Origin: Emcibacter sp.
GTDB lineage: Bacteria > Pseudomonadota > Alphaproteobacteria > Sphingomonadales > Emcibacteraceae
DNA: 64,000 nucleotides
Assembly: GCA_021647465.1 (NCBI GenBank)
Contig: JAKIUQ010000003.1
Location: 62,001-126,000 of the forward strand
Reading direction: 5' to 3'
In this document: positions 1 through 7,637 of the stretch, piece after piece
Layout: each line of letters opens with the position of its first letter
How positions within the stretch are numbered: position 1 is the stretch's first letter
The notes under the pieces: generated by a model
Told to the model about the DNA's origin: nothing
Database searches by the model: none
What the model saw: only the letters and a program-made list of their open reading frames with translations
Translations under genes and position numbers: made by a program

Positions 1-20
1 TGACCTAAATCGCAAAATGC

Positions 21-56
21 CGGTTACAGAAAAGTTACAGAAACAGTTGCAGAAAC
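21..56. repeat. Short degenerate tandem repeat (three ~12-bp units)
   Basis: Three consecutive copies of a GTTACAGAAA-like unit (the last reads GTTGCAGAAAC) begin at about 23, 34 and 46. A hairpin CCGGAA-N5-TTCCGG follows at 87-103. The first 276 bases hold no convincing gene; whatever lies to the left is outside the window. Function unknown. Confidence 0.6.
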
Positions 57-276
57 ATAAGGCCGTAAGAATTGGGCCGAAAGAATCCGGAAGGGCTTTC
101 CGGTACGGAGACAGGTTTAAAAAGACCACCGTTAAAATTTCATAATAATAAGAGCTGAAAAAGCGTCAGGTTGCAAGCGGGTTTTGATGGAATATATTCT
201 GTCGAAATTTTTGTTGAGTCAAAATTCAACAATCTACACCATTCGGCTGATACGCCGGAAAACAGGAGTAAGGCTT

Positions 277-891
277 ATGAAAAACTATAAGCTCGTGGTT
301 GGTATTATACCGGTTTTTATCGTTGTTTGTCTTATGGGATTTTCTATTTTGCCCAGGGCAGAAGTTAATGCCTCTATTGAGGGCGATAAAAAATTGACGA
401 CTGAAATAACGGAATTATACAGCCCATCATATAGCCCGGGCAGCATTTATGATGCGGACATGGATATGTTATTGGCAGAATTGCCCGGAGATATATCGGA
501 AAAATCCTTCAAATGCCTTGCTCAAGCCATATATTTCGAAGCCCGAAGCGAGCCATTTGAAGGTCAGGTTGCTGTGGCTTATGTCATTATGAACCGCGTT
601 AAAGACAGACGTTATCCCAATAATATCTGCGCCGTGGTATTTCAGAATGAGCAACGCCGGCACCGATGTCAATTTTCCTTTGCCTGTGACGGCCTGTCTG
701 ATAATCCCTATGAAATGACCGCATGGAATATTGCCCGGCGTGTCGCCGGCGGGGCGTTGAAGAATGCCCAAAGCGACGTCACCGCACGCTCCACACATTA
801 CCACGCGGACTATGTGAACCCAAGATGGGCCAAGTATCTTCAACCCACCATTCAAGTGGGCAGCCATATTTTTTATCGCGAAGATATGTAA
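277..891 (+). CDS. SleB-type cell wall hydrolase, membrane anchored or secreted
   Basis: A 204-residue protein of the SleB/CwlJ hydrolase family (Hydrolase_2), expected to cleave peptidoglycan glycan strands in the periplasm. Residues 5-25 form a hydrophobic signal or anchor. The catalytic domain begins near residue 78 with the YFEARSEP segment (E88 is the likely catalytic Glu), followed by VAVAYVIMNRV and a C-terminal THYHADYVNPRWA segment typical of the family. The frame is open from 184, but the ATG at 277 is preferred because GGAG lies 8 nt upstream and the hydrophobic segment then sits at the N terminus. Alphaproteobacteria use such enzymes in wall remodelling rather than spore germination. 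The family call is secure; the substrate bond is inferred. Confidence 0.85.
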   Translation: MKNYKLVVGIIPVFIVVCLMGFSILPRAEVNASIEGDKKLTTEITELYSPSYSPGSIYDADMDMLLAELPGDISEKSFKCLAQAIYFEARSEPFEGQVAVAYVIMNRVKDRRYPNNICAVVFQNEQRRHRCQFSFACDGLSDNPYEMTAWNIARRVAGGALKNAQSDVTARSTHYHADYVNPRWAKYLQPTIQVGSHIFYREDM

Positions 892-913
892 GGCTATTGA
901 AACTTTCTAAAAA

Positions 914-956
914 TTGATTTATATCAAGGTTAGCAGTTTAATCAGGCTGTTATAAC
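914..956 (+). promoter_or_regulatory. FNR/FixK-type box with -10 element
   Basis: TTGAT-TTAT-ATCAA at 914-927 is a perfect match to the FNR/FixK/Anr consensus (TTGAT-N4-ATCAA). A -10-like TATAAC lies at 951-956, giving a start site near 963. The box centre (920.5) would then be at about -42, the usual position for activation by FNR-family proteins. The gene at 985 follows 29 nt after the -10. The sequence match is direct; oxygen-responsive control is inferred. Confidence 0.65.
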
Positions 957-984
957 TACTCATGTAATTGAAGAAGGATAAAAA

Positions 985-1182
985 ATGGCAAATACAATTA
1001 CGTTCATATCATGCGGCGTCATCTCACTATTGTTACTGATGTCCATCATGCTCGCAGGGCCGCATTTACTTCTGCCCGCGATATTTATGATCGTAACGAT
1101 ACTTGTCGGTGGTTTTTGTATTTATATTGCTGATGGAATGATCAAGCAACGTGCAGAAATCATGAAAAAATGGGAAGATTGA
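985..1182 (+). CDS. Small two-helix membrane protein, unknown function
   Basis: A 65-residue protein with two hydrophobic helices (about 5-25 and 29-50) and a short charged C-terminal tail (KQRAEIMKKWED), so probably a small inner-membrane protein. I do not recognise the family. AAGAAGGA stands 6 nt before the ATG, a good ribosome site. It has its own transcription unit: an FNR-type promoter upstream and hairpins plus a strong terminator downstream. That arrangement suggests induction at low oxygen, which would fit a small accessory subunit or stress peptide; this is inference only. Confidence 0.75.
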   Translation: MANTITFISCGVISLLLLMSIMLAGPHLLLPAIFMIVTILVGGFCIYIADGMIKQRAEIMKKWED

Positions 1183-1264
1183 GACTTAGCCTTTTGGGCG
1201 TCTCACAACTTATTTTTATATTCTTTATAGATATACCCTGAGTACTTTAGCCCTGATAAGTACT
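1180..1264 (+). other. Two hairpins in the 3' region of the small membrane protein gene
   Basis: Hairpin 1 pairs TGAGAC (1180-1185) with GTCTCA (1200-1205), with an inner GCC/GGC pairing, and overlaps the stop codon. Hairpin 2 pairs AGTACTT (1241-1247) with AAGTACT (1258-1264). With the terminator that follows, they form a structured tail of about 120 nt. It may be a 3'-UTR-derived RNA or simply RNA-stabilising structure. Confidence 0.45.
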
Positions 1265-1271
1265 TAACACT

Positions 1272-1303
1272 AAACCTTGCCTTAACCGGCAAGGTTTTTT
1301 TTT
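1272..1303 (+). terminator. Strong Rho-independent terminator
   Basis: A perfect 10-bp stem (AAACCTTGCC / GGCAAGGTTT) with a 6-nt loop runs directly into T residues through 1303. It ends the transcription unit of the small membrane protein. Confidence 0.9.
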
Positions 1304-1343
1304 GAATATTTCATGGTCTTTACCTTTTCCTAACCCTATTGGG

Positions 1344-1367
1344 TTGTAATATTTTAAATTATTACAA
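1344..1367 (+). promoter_or_regulatory. 24-bp dyad just before the Hpt-like gene
   Basis: TTGTAATA (1344-1351) is the exact inverse of TATTACAA (1360-1367). The 8 bases between them are themselves palindromic apart from the outermost pair. The dyad ends 15 nt before the ATG at 1383, immediately before the AAAAGG ribosome site. It could be a repressor operator or an RNA hairpin limiting translation; the sequence alone does not decide. Confidence 0.5.
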
Positions 1368-1382
1368 TCAAAAGGTGCATTA

Positions 1383-1832
1383 ATGACTCTGGAAAGATAT
1401 TCACATTCCCAAGATCGCAGCGTTATCGACAGGTTGAACGCCAGCTATCTACATTGGACAAAAATTCAGCTTAAAGAGCTACACAAACATCTCCATTCCA
1501 TGAAACAAGGTGACCTGAAATTAAAACCGAATGATCCGGGGAAAGCAAAAGACAGCCGGACAGAAATTCTTGATCTCGTTCATAATGTCATTGGGCTTGG
1601 TGGCAGTTTCGGATATTATATGATCACAGACATCGCCGATTCTCTTAATAAATATATTCGCTCGGTTGAAGAATTTTCTACCATTGAGCCCCAGGTGATT
1701 GCGGCCCACCTCAATGCCATGGATTATATTATTGCCGGAAATATTGAGGGATACGGCGGCGAACGCGGCAAAAAAATTATGGCGCAGCTACAGGGCAAGC
1801 TTCCAAAGAGGCCCCATCCGCTTTCCGCATGA
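1383..1832 (+). CDS. Hpt-like phosphotransfer protein
   Basis: A 149-residue soluble protein whose central helix carries LVHNVIGLGGSFGYYMI (from about residue 65). This resembles the Hpt consensus in which a phospho-accepting His is followed by K/xGxGGTFG; here the His is H67. A helical N-terminal part (1-45) precedes it, with further helices to about 125. Such proteins relay phosphate between a hybrid kinase and a response regulator. No kinase or receiver is encoded nearby, so partners are unknown. The residue after the usual His-x-x position is Ile rather than the common Lys, so activity should not be assumed. It ends 7 bp from the convergent HD-GYP-like sensor gene. Confidence 0.6.
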   Translation: MTLERYSHSQDRSVIDRLNASYLHWTKIQLKELHKHLHSMKQGDLKLKPNDPGKAKDSRTEILDLVHNVIGLGGSFGYYMITDIADSLNKYIRSVEEFSTIEPQVIAAHLNAMDYIIAGNIEGYGGERGKKIMAQLQGKLPKRPHPLSA

Positions 1833-1839
1833 TAAATAG

Positions 1840-4026
1840 TTACCCAGTATCCGTCGGGGCCAGAGGTGTCCCGAACTCTTTCCATTGCTCTGCTCCGCCT
1901 TTATTTTCAATGTAATTCATTAAAGCGGTCACCGGTTTTCTATCATAAATTCGGTCCGCATCATTCAATAATAATAATATGGCTTTTTCCATATCCATGC
2001 CAGCCCGATGTGCGCGCGCACTGGACATTCCCACAAAAGCATTCGCCACCGCCACAATCCGCGCAGATAACAGAATATCCTGTCCCGCCAGATTCTTCGG
2101 CGTTCCCGAACCATCCCAATGGGCCCTAACCTGCCGCAAGCATTTAACAACAGGGCCATCAAAATCTACGGTTTCGAGCATATCAGCGCTTTTCATAATG
2201 CTGCTGCGAACCGTTTCCAGTTCATTTTTGGACAAGCCTTTTGGGCGGATCAAAAGCTCTCGCGGCACCAGAATTTTACCCAGATTCATCAAGGCACCGG
2301 CAACATTAGCCGTTTCGCGTGTCACATCATCCACATTCATTTCTATGGCAATAGCCCGCGAAACCATGGCCACACGTTCCGAATGATGCGCGCTGTAGGG
2401 ATCACGGCTATCAATCACCATGGTCAGAGTGCTGACCAAGCTCTTTAAGGCCACTTCTCTGCGTTCACGTTCCTGAACCAGCTCGGAGATATCTTCAATC
2501 ACCATCAAAACACCCTGATCCTGATCAATCAATAAGGGGACATAATCCGATTTAATGGTTATCTCATTCCCCGGCAGCTGTTCAATAATTGAAAGCGGCA
2601 CGCCATTTTTCATAACCTGATTGTAATATTTTTCCATATCTGGCGACTGAAGGCGGCCTCTGACAGATGAAATTCTTTGACCAATGATATCTGGTGCCTT
2701 AAGTCCTGCGTCCTGAATCGCCGGCGCATTGGCAAAACTATATCGGCCATGGCCATCAATGGCGATGATCACTGTTGGTTGGCTATCCGTCACAATCTGC
2801 AGGAACTGGCTAAGTTTTTCATACCGGCGGCTCAGGATCTTTTGCTGCTGCGCGGCGCGCGCCACCCGAACAGACACCCCGTGCCGCCAAATCAGGATGA
2901 TGAGAATGCTGACCGCCAGAATGGTCAGGCCGGCAATCCAGATTATCGTTCGTTTGCGTTCCTGAATAGCCCCAAGGACTTCTTGCGAGTCTATTGTGCG
3001 CACCAGAACCCAATCGGTCCCGGCGATTTTTCGCCCCGTGACCAAGACATTTTTACCTTCATAATTCATCCGCTCGGAAAATCCGCCGGTTGTCTCTCTG
3101 GCACTCTGCACGGCATAAACCGCCGCCAATGCTGTATTTTGTGCGTCCAGTGCCATTGTAAGCGGCGGCGTGACGTCACCATTTGCCATGGGCAATGGGG
3201 ATAAATACTCCATGGCCGCGCCATTCTTACGCACAATATAGTTTTTGGCTGTTTGGCTTATGTCTCCGGGCTGGATCAATTTTTGATAAAAATCATCCGG
3301 GACGGCCTTGATGCCCACGGCAAAACCAAGGGCAGGGGCGCTGTTATCATCCTGCACCCCGAAAACCGGCGCAACGAACGCAATGACCGGCCGTTTCTCA
3401 TCTGACAAATACGGCCCGAAACTGATCACCTCCTTGCCCGCGCCTTGATCTAAAAACCCCGCGACGCTGCGGATCACCGACGGCATATTGGGCGTGGATA
3501 CGATGACTTGACCTTGGGGGTTCGTCAACGCAAGGCCAGAAACCCTTTGCTTATCAAGGTTTGCCTTTAATTTAAAATCTTGATCCAAAACGGGCATATA
3601 ACCATTTTGTATCGCGGCCCCCTTCATCTGATTTTCAAGATAGGCCGCTTGTGCCATATTTTCCACGTTCTGCGGCGCATTCACAGCCTCTATATTACCA
3701 AGATAAATTCTCAACGACGGATTTTCCGCCAGATGGCTAATGACTTTTTTTTGCTCGGCCAGCCATTCTTCTATGGCAACCTCCCGACTGTTGATCACAA
3801 CCGCCATCTGGCGTTGCCATACCAGACTGTCCCTGTCCGCTTCGGACTGGGCAAACCTTAAGGCCAACAACAAGGCAATGGCCGCACCGGCTATGATAAG
3901 AATTCCCAGCGCCGCACCGGCTGATAAAGGTCGCAAACTCATATGAAAAATCCATTCTGCTGAAAAGTTTAACGCCGCAAACTTGTTTTTTAATATATAG
4001 GTAACCTTACCCCGTATATAGTCCAT
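1840..4026 (-). CDS. Membrane sensor: Cache-like periplasmic domain, PAS, degenerate HD-GYP
   Basis: A 728-residue protein with TM1 at about 36-58, a large periplasmic region (60-358) of dCache type, TM2 at about 361-380, a PAS-like domain (405-520) and an HD-GYP-like domain (530-710). The HD-GYP signature is damaged. H548 of HSERV is present, but the HD pair of HDxGK is replaced by M580-N581 (ALMNLGK), and the GYP motif reads GTP (DGSGTPKNL, 638-646). It is therefore probably not an active c-di-GMP phosphodiesterase and may act as a receptor or by protein contact. The start is uncertain: M29 (about 3942) is an alternative, and neither has a clear ribosome site. It converges on the Hpt-like gene and is divergent from the LapG-like gene. 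Confidence 0.8.
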   Translation of the reverse strand: MDYIRGKVTYILKNKFAALNFSAEWIFHMSLRPLSAGAALGILIIAGAAIALLLALRFAQSEADRDSLVWQRQMAVVINSREVAIEEWLAEQKKVISHLAENPSLRIYLGNIEAVNAPQNVENMAQAAYLENQMKGAAIQNGYMPVLDQDFKLKANLDKQRVSGLALTNPQGQVIVSTPNMPSVIRSVAGFLDQGAGKEVISFGPYLSDEKRPVIAFVAPVFGVQDDNSAPALGFAVGIKAVPDDFYQKLIQPGDISQTAKNYIVRKNGAAMEYLSPLPMANGDVTPPLTMALDAQNTALAAVYAVQSARETTGGFSERMNYEGKNVLVTGRKIAGTDWVLVRTIDSQEVLGAIQERKRTIIWIAGLTILAVSILIILIWRHGVSVRVARAAQQQKILSRRYEKLSQFLQIVTDSQPTVIIAIDGHGRYSFANAPAIQDAGLKAPDIIGQRISSVRGRLQSPDMEKYYNQVMKNGVPLSIIEQLPGNEITIKSDYVPLLIDQDQGVLMVIEDISELVQERERREVALKSLVSTLTMVIDSRDPYSAHHSERVAMVSRAIAIEMNVDDVTRETANVAGALMNLGKILVPRELLIRPKGLSKNELETVRSSIMKSADMLETVDFDGPVVKCLRQVRAHWDGSGTPKNLAGQDILLSARIVAVANAFVGMSSARAHRAGMDMEKAILLLLNDADRIYDRKPVTALMNYIENKGGAEQWKEFGTPLAPTDTG

Positions 4027-4123
4027 AAGTAAAGATTTGGATGGTCTGTTATTTTCCTCTGGCGCGTAACATCCTTGAATATTATACAGCGGCCTGTTAA
4101 TTAAATTATATGAGTTTTAAATT

Positions 4124-4822
4124 TTGTTTACACTTAAATTCCCTTTCATAAAACCATTCGGCATAAAACCATTCGGTCCCATCACTATTGCGCTGGGGCT
4201 TATCCTCTTCATCACCCCTATTACCAGCGCGCAAGAAACAAAATCCGGCCGAACTGGCCTTTTTGGCTCCTATGAGACAATGAGCCGGCAGCTGATTGCC
4301 TTTAAAAAATGGAACAATATGCTGGATCGCGTTAAAATGGATCTTGAACGGGCACCTGATTCACAGGAGAATTGTCGGCTCACCGCCAAGAATCAGTGTT
4401 ATATGGAAGAATGGCGGGAACTTTTGGGGTTTCTGAAAGACAAACCCACAGACCAGCAAATCGCCGAAATCAATATTCATATGAATAATACCCCCTATAT
4501 AACCGATATTATTAATTGGGGTGTGCCGGATTATTGGGCATCTTTACGCCAATTTTTTGACAAAGACGGGGACTGCGAAGATTACGCCATCGCCAAATAT
4601 CTCTCTTTAAAAGAATTGGGATTTGATCCTGATATGATGCGTATCGTGGTGGTTCAGGACACGAATCTTGACGTCCCCCATGCCGTGCTGGTGGTCTCTG
4701 TGGATGGCCAGAGGCTGATTCTTGACAACCAGATTTCCTATGTCGTCAAGGAAAAGGCTGTATTGCATTACCGGCCTTATTATTCCATTAATGAAAATGC
4801 CTGGTGGTTACACAGAATGTAA
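4124..4822 (+). CDS. LapG-like periplasmic transglutaminase-fold cysteine protease
   Basis: A 232-residue protein of the bacterial transglutaminase-like cysteine proteinase family (BTLCP, DUF920), whose best-known member LapG cleaves surface adhesins when c-di-GMP falls. The catalytic triad is visible: C151 in DGDCEDYAIAKY, H186 in PHAVLVV and D201 in ILDNQ. A signal peptide (about 20-36, cut near TSAQ) sends it to the periplasm. The only start that keeps the signal peptide is TTG at 4124. A 13-codon frame from the ATG at 4110 overlaps that start and could affect translation. Codons 10-19 contain an exact 15-bp tandem duplication (IKPFG twice). No large adhesin is present in this window. Confidence 0.82.
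   Translation: MFTLKFPFIKPFGIKPFGPITIALGLILFITPITSAQETKSGRTGLFGSYETMSRQLIAFKKWNNMLDRVKMDLERAPDSQENCRLTAKNQCYMEEWRELLGFLKDKPTDQQIAEINIHMNNTPYITDIINWGVPDYWASLRQFFDKDGDCEDYAIAKYLSLKELGFDPDMMRIVVVQDTNLDVPHAVLVVSVDGQRLILDNQISYVVKEKAVLHYRPYYSINENAWWLHRM
4147..4176 (+). repeat. 15-bp exact tandem duplication in the LapG-like gene
   Basis: CATAAAACCATTCGG occurs at 4147-4161 and again at 4162-4176. It adds five residues to the n-region of the signal peptide without shifting the frame. Confidence 0.9.
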
Positions 4823-4879
4823 CGGTCTGTTTTATTATATTGCCTTAAATTGCCAAATTTTGACGAATTCAGCCTCCAT

Positions 4880-4908
4880 TTGATATACAGGCACATTTCT
4901 GCTAAAAT
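4880..4908 (+). promoter_or_regulatory. Sigma70-like promoter for the EAL-like gene
   Basis: TTGATA (4880-4885), a 17-bp spacer, then TAAAAT (4903-4908). A start near 4915 would leave a leader of about 40 nt before the ATG at 4955. This gives the EAL-like gene its own promoter, separate from the LapG-like gene. Confidence 0.5.
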
Positions 4909-4954
4909 ATGATATATTTCAAGTAATTGATCAAACTTAATGTAGAGTAATATC

Positions 4955-6331
4955 ATGTCATCTGCGGAGAATTCAACTCATATGGAAAGTTCCGCCACCC
5001 CTTGTCAGGTGGATGACTTAATCTCTGCCATGCGCGAAATAAAACGGCATCCGGAAGGTTATCGCGGCGTCCATTTGCATTTTTCACTTCTGGACAGGGG
5101 TCATAAACAACCCTATCACCGAAGAACCATTGCCACCGCCTTTAACAAGCTCATCCAAAGTAAAAGCGGCCAGCTTTTCTGGACAAGTGGTTTTGACGTT
5201 GTTTTTATCTGTCAGGACAGCTCCCTCGCACAGCTTGACATCGCCATTCTTGCCGCCCGGCGAGCCGTAGAGGACAGCCCGATCATTAAGAAATATATTG
5301 AAGAGGGGCGGGATGATGAACTTTGTGAATGGTATGATCTGGCGAAAGATATGGAGCGCTTCATGCATATGGTGGGAGGCCTCAAAAACGCCGTAATGTC
5401 GCCGGACACCCCGGAACAGACGCAAGAATCAGATCAGGACGGAAAAAAAGAACCGCCGAACGCGCCCAGCCTGAAATCCATGATTAACAATCTAAATCAG
5501 ACATTAAGCCATTCTGAAGAATCTAAACCGCCCCGCCTCAAGACGGCAAATGTCACCAAGCCATCTTATGACCCCCTCACCAAAAAAAATGCGTCACAAC
5601 CAATGGGCCCAATGCAATTGGATCAGCTGGAACGCAATTTGACCAACATGGACATTGATCGGATGATCGCCGACCAGACAGCCTTTGTTGTCGTCGGCGA
5701 CGAAAATGCAAAACCCGTTTTTATTGAACATTATGTTTCCGTTAATGAAATTAAAGAAAGCCTGCTGCCCACCTATGACCTGCGTGCTGACAAATGGCTG
5801 TTCAAGCGCCTGACGCGTACTTTTGATACCAAAATAATGCAGAGCTTGCCGGCAAAAAACATCCTGCGGGATCAGGTTATCAGCATTAACATCAACGTAG
5901 AAACCGTACTGACCCCTGAATTTGATAAATTCATGGCCCTGTTTAAACAAAAAAATAATCAGCCCTTGATTTTGGAAATGGGCATGTTTGATGTGATTTC
6001 CAATATTCAGAACTATTACGAGGCGCGAAAAAAACTATCCCGGTTAGGATGCCGAATCACCCTGGATGCCATAGATATTCAAGCTTTGCCTGTATTAGAC
6101 AGAGAACTCCTGTCCGTTGACTTCCTTAAAATCAGTTGGCAGCCAGACTATAAAAAACTCATCGGAAGTGCGGCGCAAGATAAAATCATTGCTGCCATAG
6201 CAGAGCATGGCAATATGCGCATTATTTTATGTCATTGCGATACAGAAAGCGCCCTTGAATTCGGCAAATCTTTTGGCATCCATATGTATCAGGGGTTCCT
6301 GATAGACAAGAAGTTTAAATCTTCCTTTTAA
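4955..6331 (+). CDS. Soluble protein with degenerate EAL domain
   Basis: A 458-residue protein without signal or membrane segments. Residues about 240-455 follow the EAL fold pattern: PVFIEHYVSV (253-262) where an active enzyme has the EAL motif, ISININ (309-314), LILEMG (338-343), ITLDAIDI (368-375) in place of the DDFG motif, VDFLKIS (388-394) and MYQGFLID (444-451) at the usual GYxxGxP site. EHY replaces EAL and key metal-binding acids are missing, so phosphodiesterase activity is unlikely; it may bind nucleotide or protein. The N-terminal 30-140 region is weakly reminiscent of a degenerate GGDEF fold, separated by a low-complexity linker (150-220). It lies 132 bp downstream of the LapG-like gene. 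Confidence 0.7.
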   Translation: MSSAENSTHMESSATPCQVDDLISAMREIKRHPEGYRGVHLHFSLLDRGHKQPYHRRTIATAFNKLIQSKSGQLFWTSGFDVVFICQDSSLAQLDIAILAARRAVEDSPIIKKYIEEGRDDELCEWYDLAKDMERFMHMVGGLKNAVMSPDTPEQTQESDQDGKKEPPNAPSLKSMINNLNQTLSHSEESKPPRLKTANVTKPSYDPLTKKNASQPMGPMQLDQLERNLTNMDIDRMIADQTAFVVVGDENAKPVFIEHYVSVNEIKESLLPTYDLRADKWLFKRLTRTFDTKIMQSLPAKNILRDQVISININVETVLTPEFDKFMALFKQKNNQPLILEMGMFDVISNIQNYYEARKKLSRLGCRITLDAIDIQALPVLDRELLSVDFLKISWQPDYKKLIGSAAQDKIIAAIAEHGNMRIILCHCDTESALEFGKSFGIHMYQGFLIDKKFKSSF

Positions 6332-6341
6332 TATGTCGCCC

Positions 6342-6905
6342 CTAATATGTCGCGCCGGCTTTTCTTAATATTTTTTCTGTCTTGGATCGCCTGTGGTCTA
6401 TGGCATGCTGAAGGGGGGAACGGCCAGAGTAATCCTCTAATGTATAATCAGCGCCGCCCTTAAGCAATAATTCCACAATCCGGTCCCTTTTCACCAGAAC
6501 GCCCGCGATCAACGGAGTCGTGCCGTTATTATCCCCCAAGTCCAGATCCGCCCCGGCCTTGATCAAAACCTCAACCATGGCCCTGTTGCCGGTCTCCGCC
6601 GCAATTATCAAAGGGGTTTTGCCGTCTTTGCCAACCAAATCTGGTTTTGCGCCAGACCCAAGAAGATATCTAACAAGGGGCAGCTCTCTTTTCCTGGCGG
6701 CGATGATTAATGCGGTTGCTTTATCGTCATAATCACGGGTGTTGATATTCACCCCTTTTTCAATCGCTATCTTGATATCCTGATAATTAACTTCTTTTAC
6801 CGCTTTAAGAAATTTATAGGATGCCGAATAGCTTTGGCCTTGCGCCGAAGTCAGCCCAAATGCGATCATAATTATGACAACGCCGACGATTTTATTGAAT
6901 TGCAT
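6342..6905 (-). CDS. Secreted ankyrin-repeat protein
   Basis: A 187-residue protein with a signal peptide (about 1-23, cut near SAQG) followed by four to five ankyrin repeats from about residue 55 (TALIIAARKRELPLVRYLL, TPLIIAAETGNRAMVEVLI, TPLIAGVLVKRDRIVELLL, SPLQHAIDHRRSKTEKILR). Periplasmic ankyrin proteins usually act as binding partners, but no partner is evident. It converges on the EAL-like gene with 10 bp between stops. An 11-bp direct repeat (TAATATGTCGC at 6329 and 6343) covers that junction. Confidence 0.85.
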   Translation of the reverse strand: MQFNKIVGVVIIMIAFGLTSAQGQSYSASYKFLKAVKEVNYQDIKIAIEKGVNINTRDYDDKATALIIAARKRELPLVRYLLGSGAKPDLVGKDGKTPLIIAAETGNRAMVEVLIKAGADLDLGDNNGTTPLIAGVLVKRDRIVELLLKGGADYTLEDYSGRSPLQHAIDHRRSKTEKILRKAGATY

Positions 6906-7010
6906 TCAAAACTCCAGTTTTTAGGTCGCTTTCATTCCTGATGACTATTATATATAGAGGACATGGGCCCACATAATAAAGCAATAATATATTAATAACA
7001 GGAATAGACA

Positions 7011-7619
7011 ATGACAACTCCTCGAATCCTTCTGATCATACTTTTGATACTTGCGGGAATTTTTGCCATTTCGATCACTTATTTTTATCCGTCCCCGGTA
7101 CAAACCGCACAACAAAATGCCAAAGCCCTTATTGGCGGGCCTTTTACGTTAGTTGATCATCATGGCAAAACCGTGACAAATGAGGATTTTAGCGGGAAAT
7201 ATATGTTGGTTTATTTTGGCTATACTTATTGCCCGGATGTGTGCCCAACAGAATTACAAATCATGTCTGATGCCCTTGATCAGCTTTCAGAAAGAACCCT
7301 GAAGGCCATAACACCTATTTTCATAACCGTCGATCCAATCCGGGATACCGTCGATATTATGGCGCAATATGTCCCGGCCTTTCATGAAAATATGGTGGGC
7401 CTGACGGGCAGCATAGAACAGATAAAGGCTGCAAAAAAAGCCTATCGCGCTTACGGGGCCAAGGAACAGCAAGAAGAGGGCGCGGACCCTGAAGCCTATT
7501 TGGTCAACCATACCTCCTATATTTATCTCATGGACAGGCAGGGTGAATATCTTACCCATTTCAGAAGCATGACCGATCCCGAGGTGATGGCAAAACGACT
7601 GGAAGAGGTCATTAAGTAA
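7011..7619 (+). CDS. Sco1/SenC copper chaperone-like protein
   Basis: A 202-residue membrane-anchored thioredoxin-fold protein of the Sco1/SenC/PrrC family. These deliver copper to the CuA site of cytochrome oxidase or act as periplasmic thiol reductases. TM anchor at 5-25. The metal ligands are present: C74 and C78 in YTYCPDVCPTEL and H167 in VNHTSYIYL. AGGAAT precedes the ATG. The neighbour 18 bp downstream is a Cys-cluster protein, and the two are probably cotranscribed. No cox genes are in view, so the role in oxidase assembly is inferred from the family. Confidence 0.9.
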   Translation: MTTPRILLIILLILAGIFAISITYFYPSPVQTAQQNAKALIGGPFTLVDHHGKTVTNEDFSGKYMLVYFGYTYCPDVCPTELQIMSDALDQLSERTLKAITPIFITVDPIRDTVDIMAQYVPAFHENMVGLTGSIEQIKAAKKAYRAYGAKEQQEEGADPEAYLVNHTSYIYLMDRQGEYLTHFRSMTDPEVMAKRLEEVIK

Positions 7620-7637
7620 TATGGGAGAGGGGGAATC

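Noticed and set aside
1840..4026. Active c-di-GMP phosphodiesterase of HD-GYP type
   Set aside because: The HD pair is MN and the GYP motif is GTP; catalytic metal ligands are missing.
4823..4954. FNR box near TTGATCAA at about 4926
   Set aside because: The two half-sites have no N4 spacer; the sequence does not match the FNR consensus.
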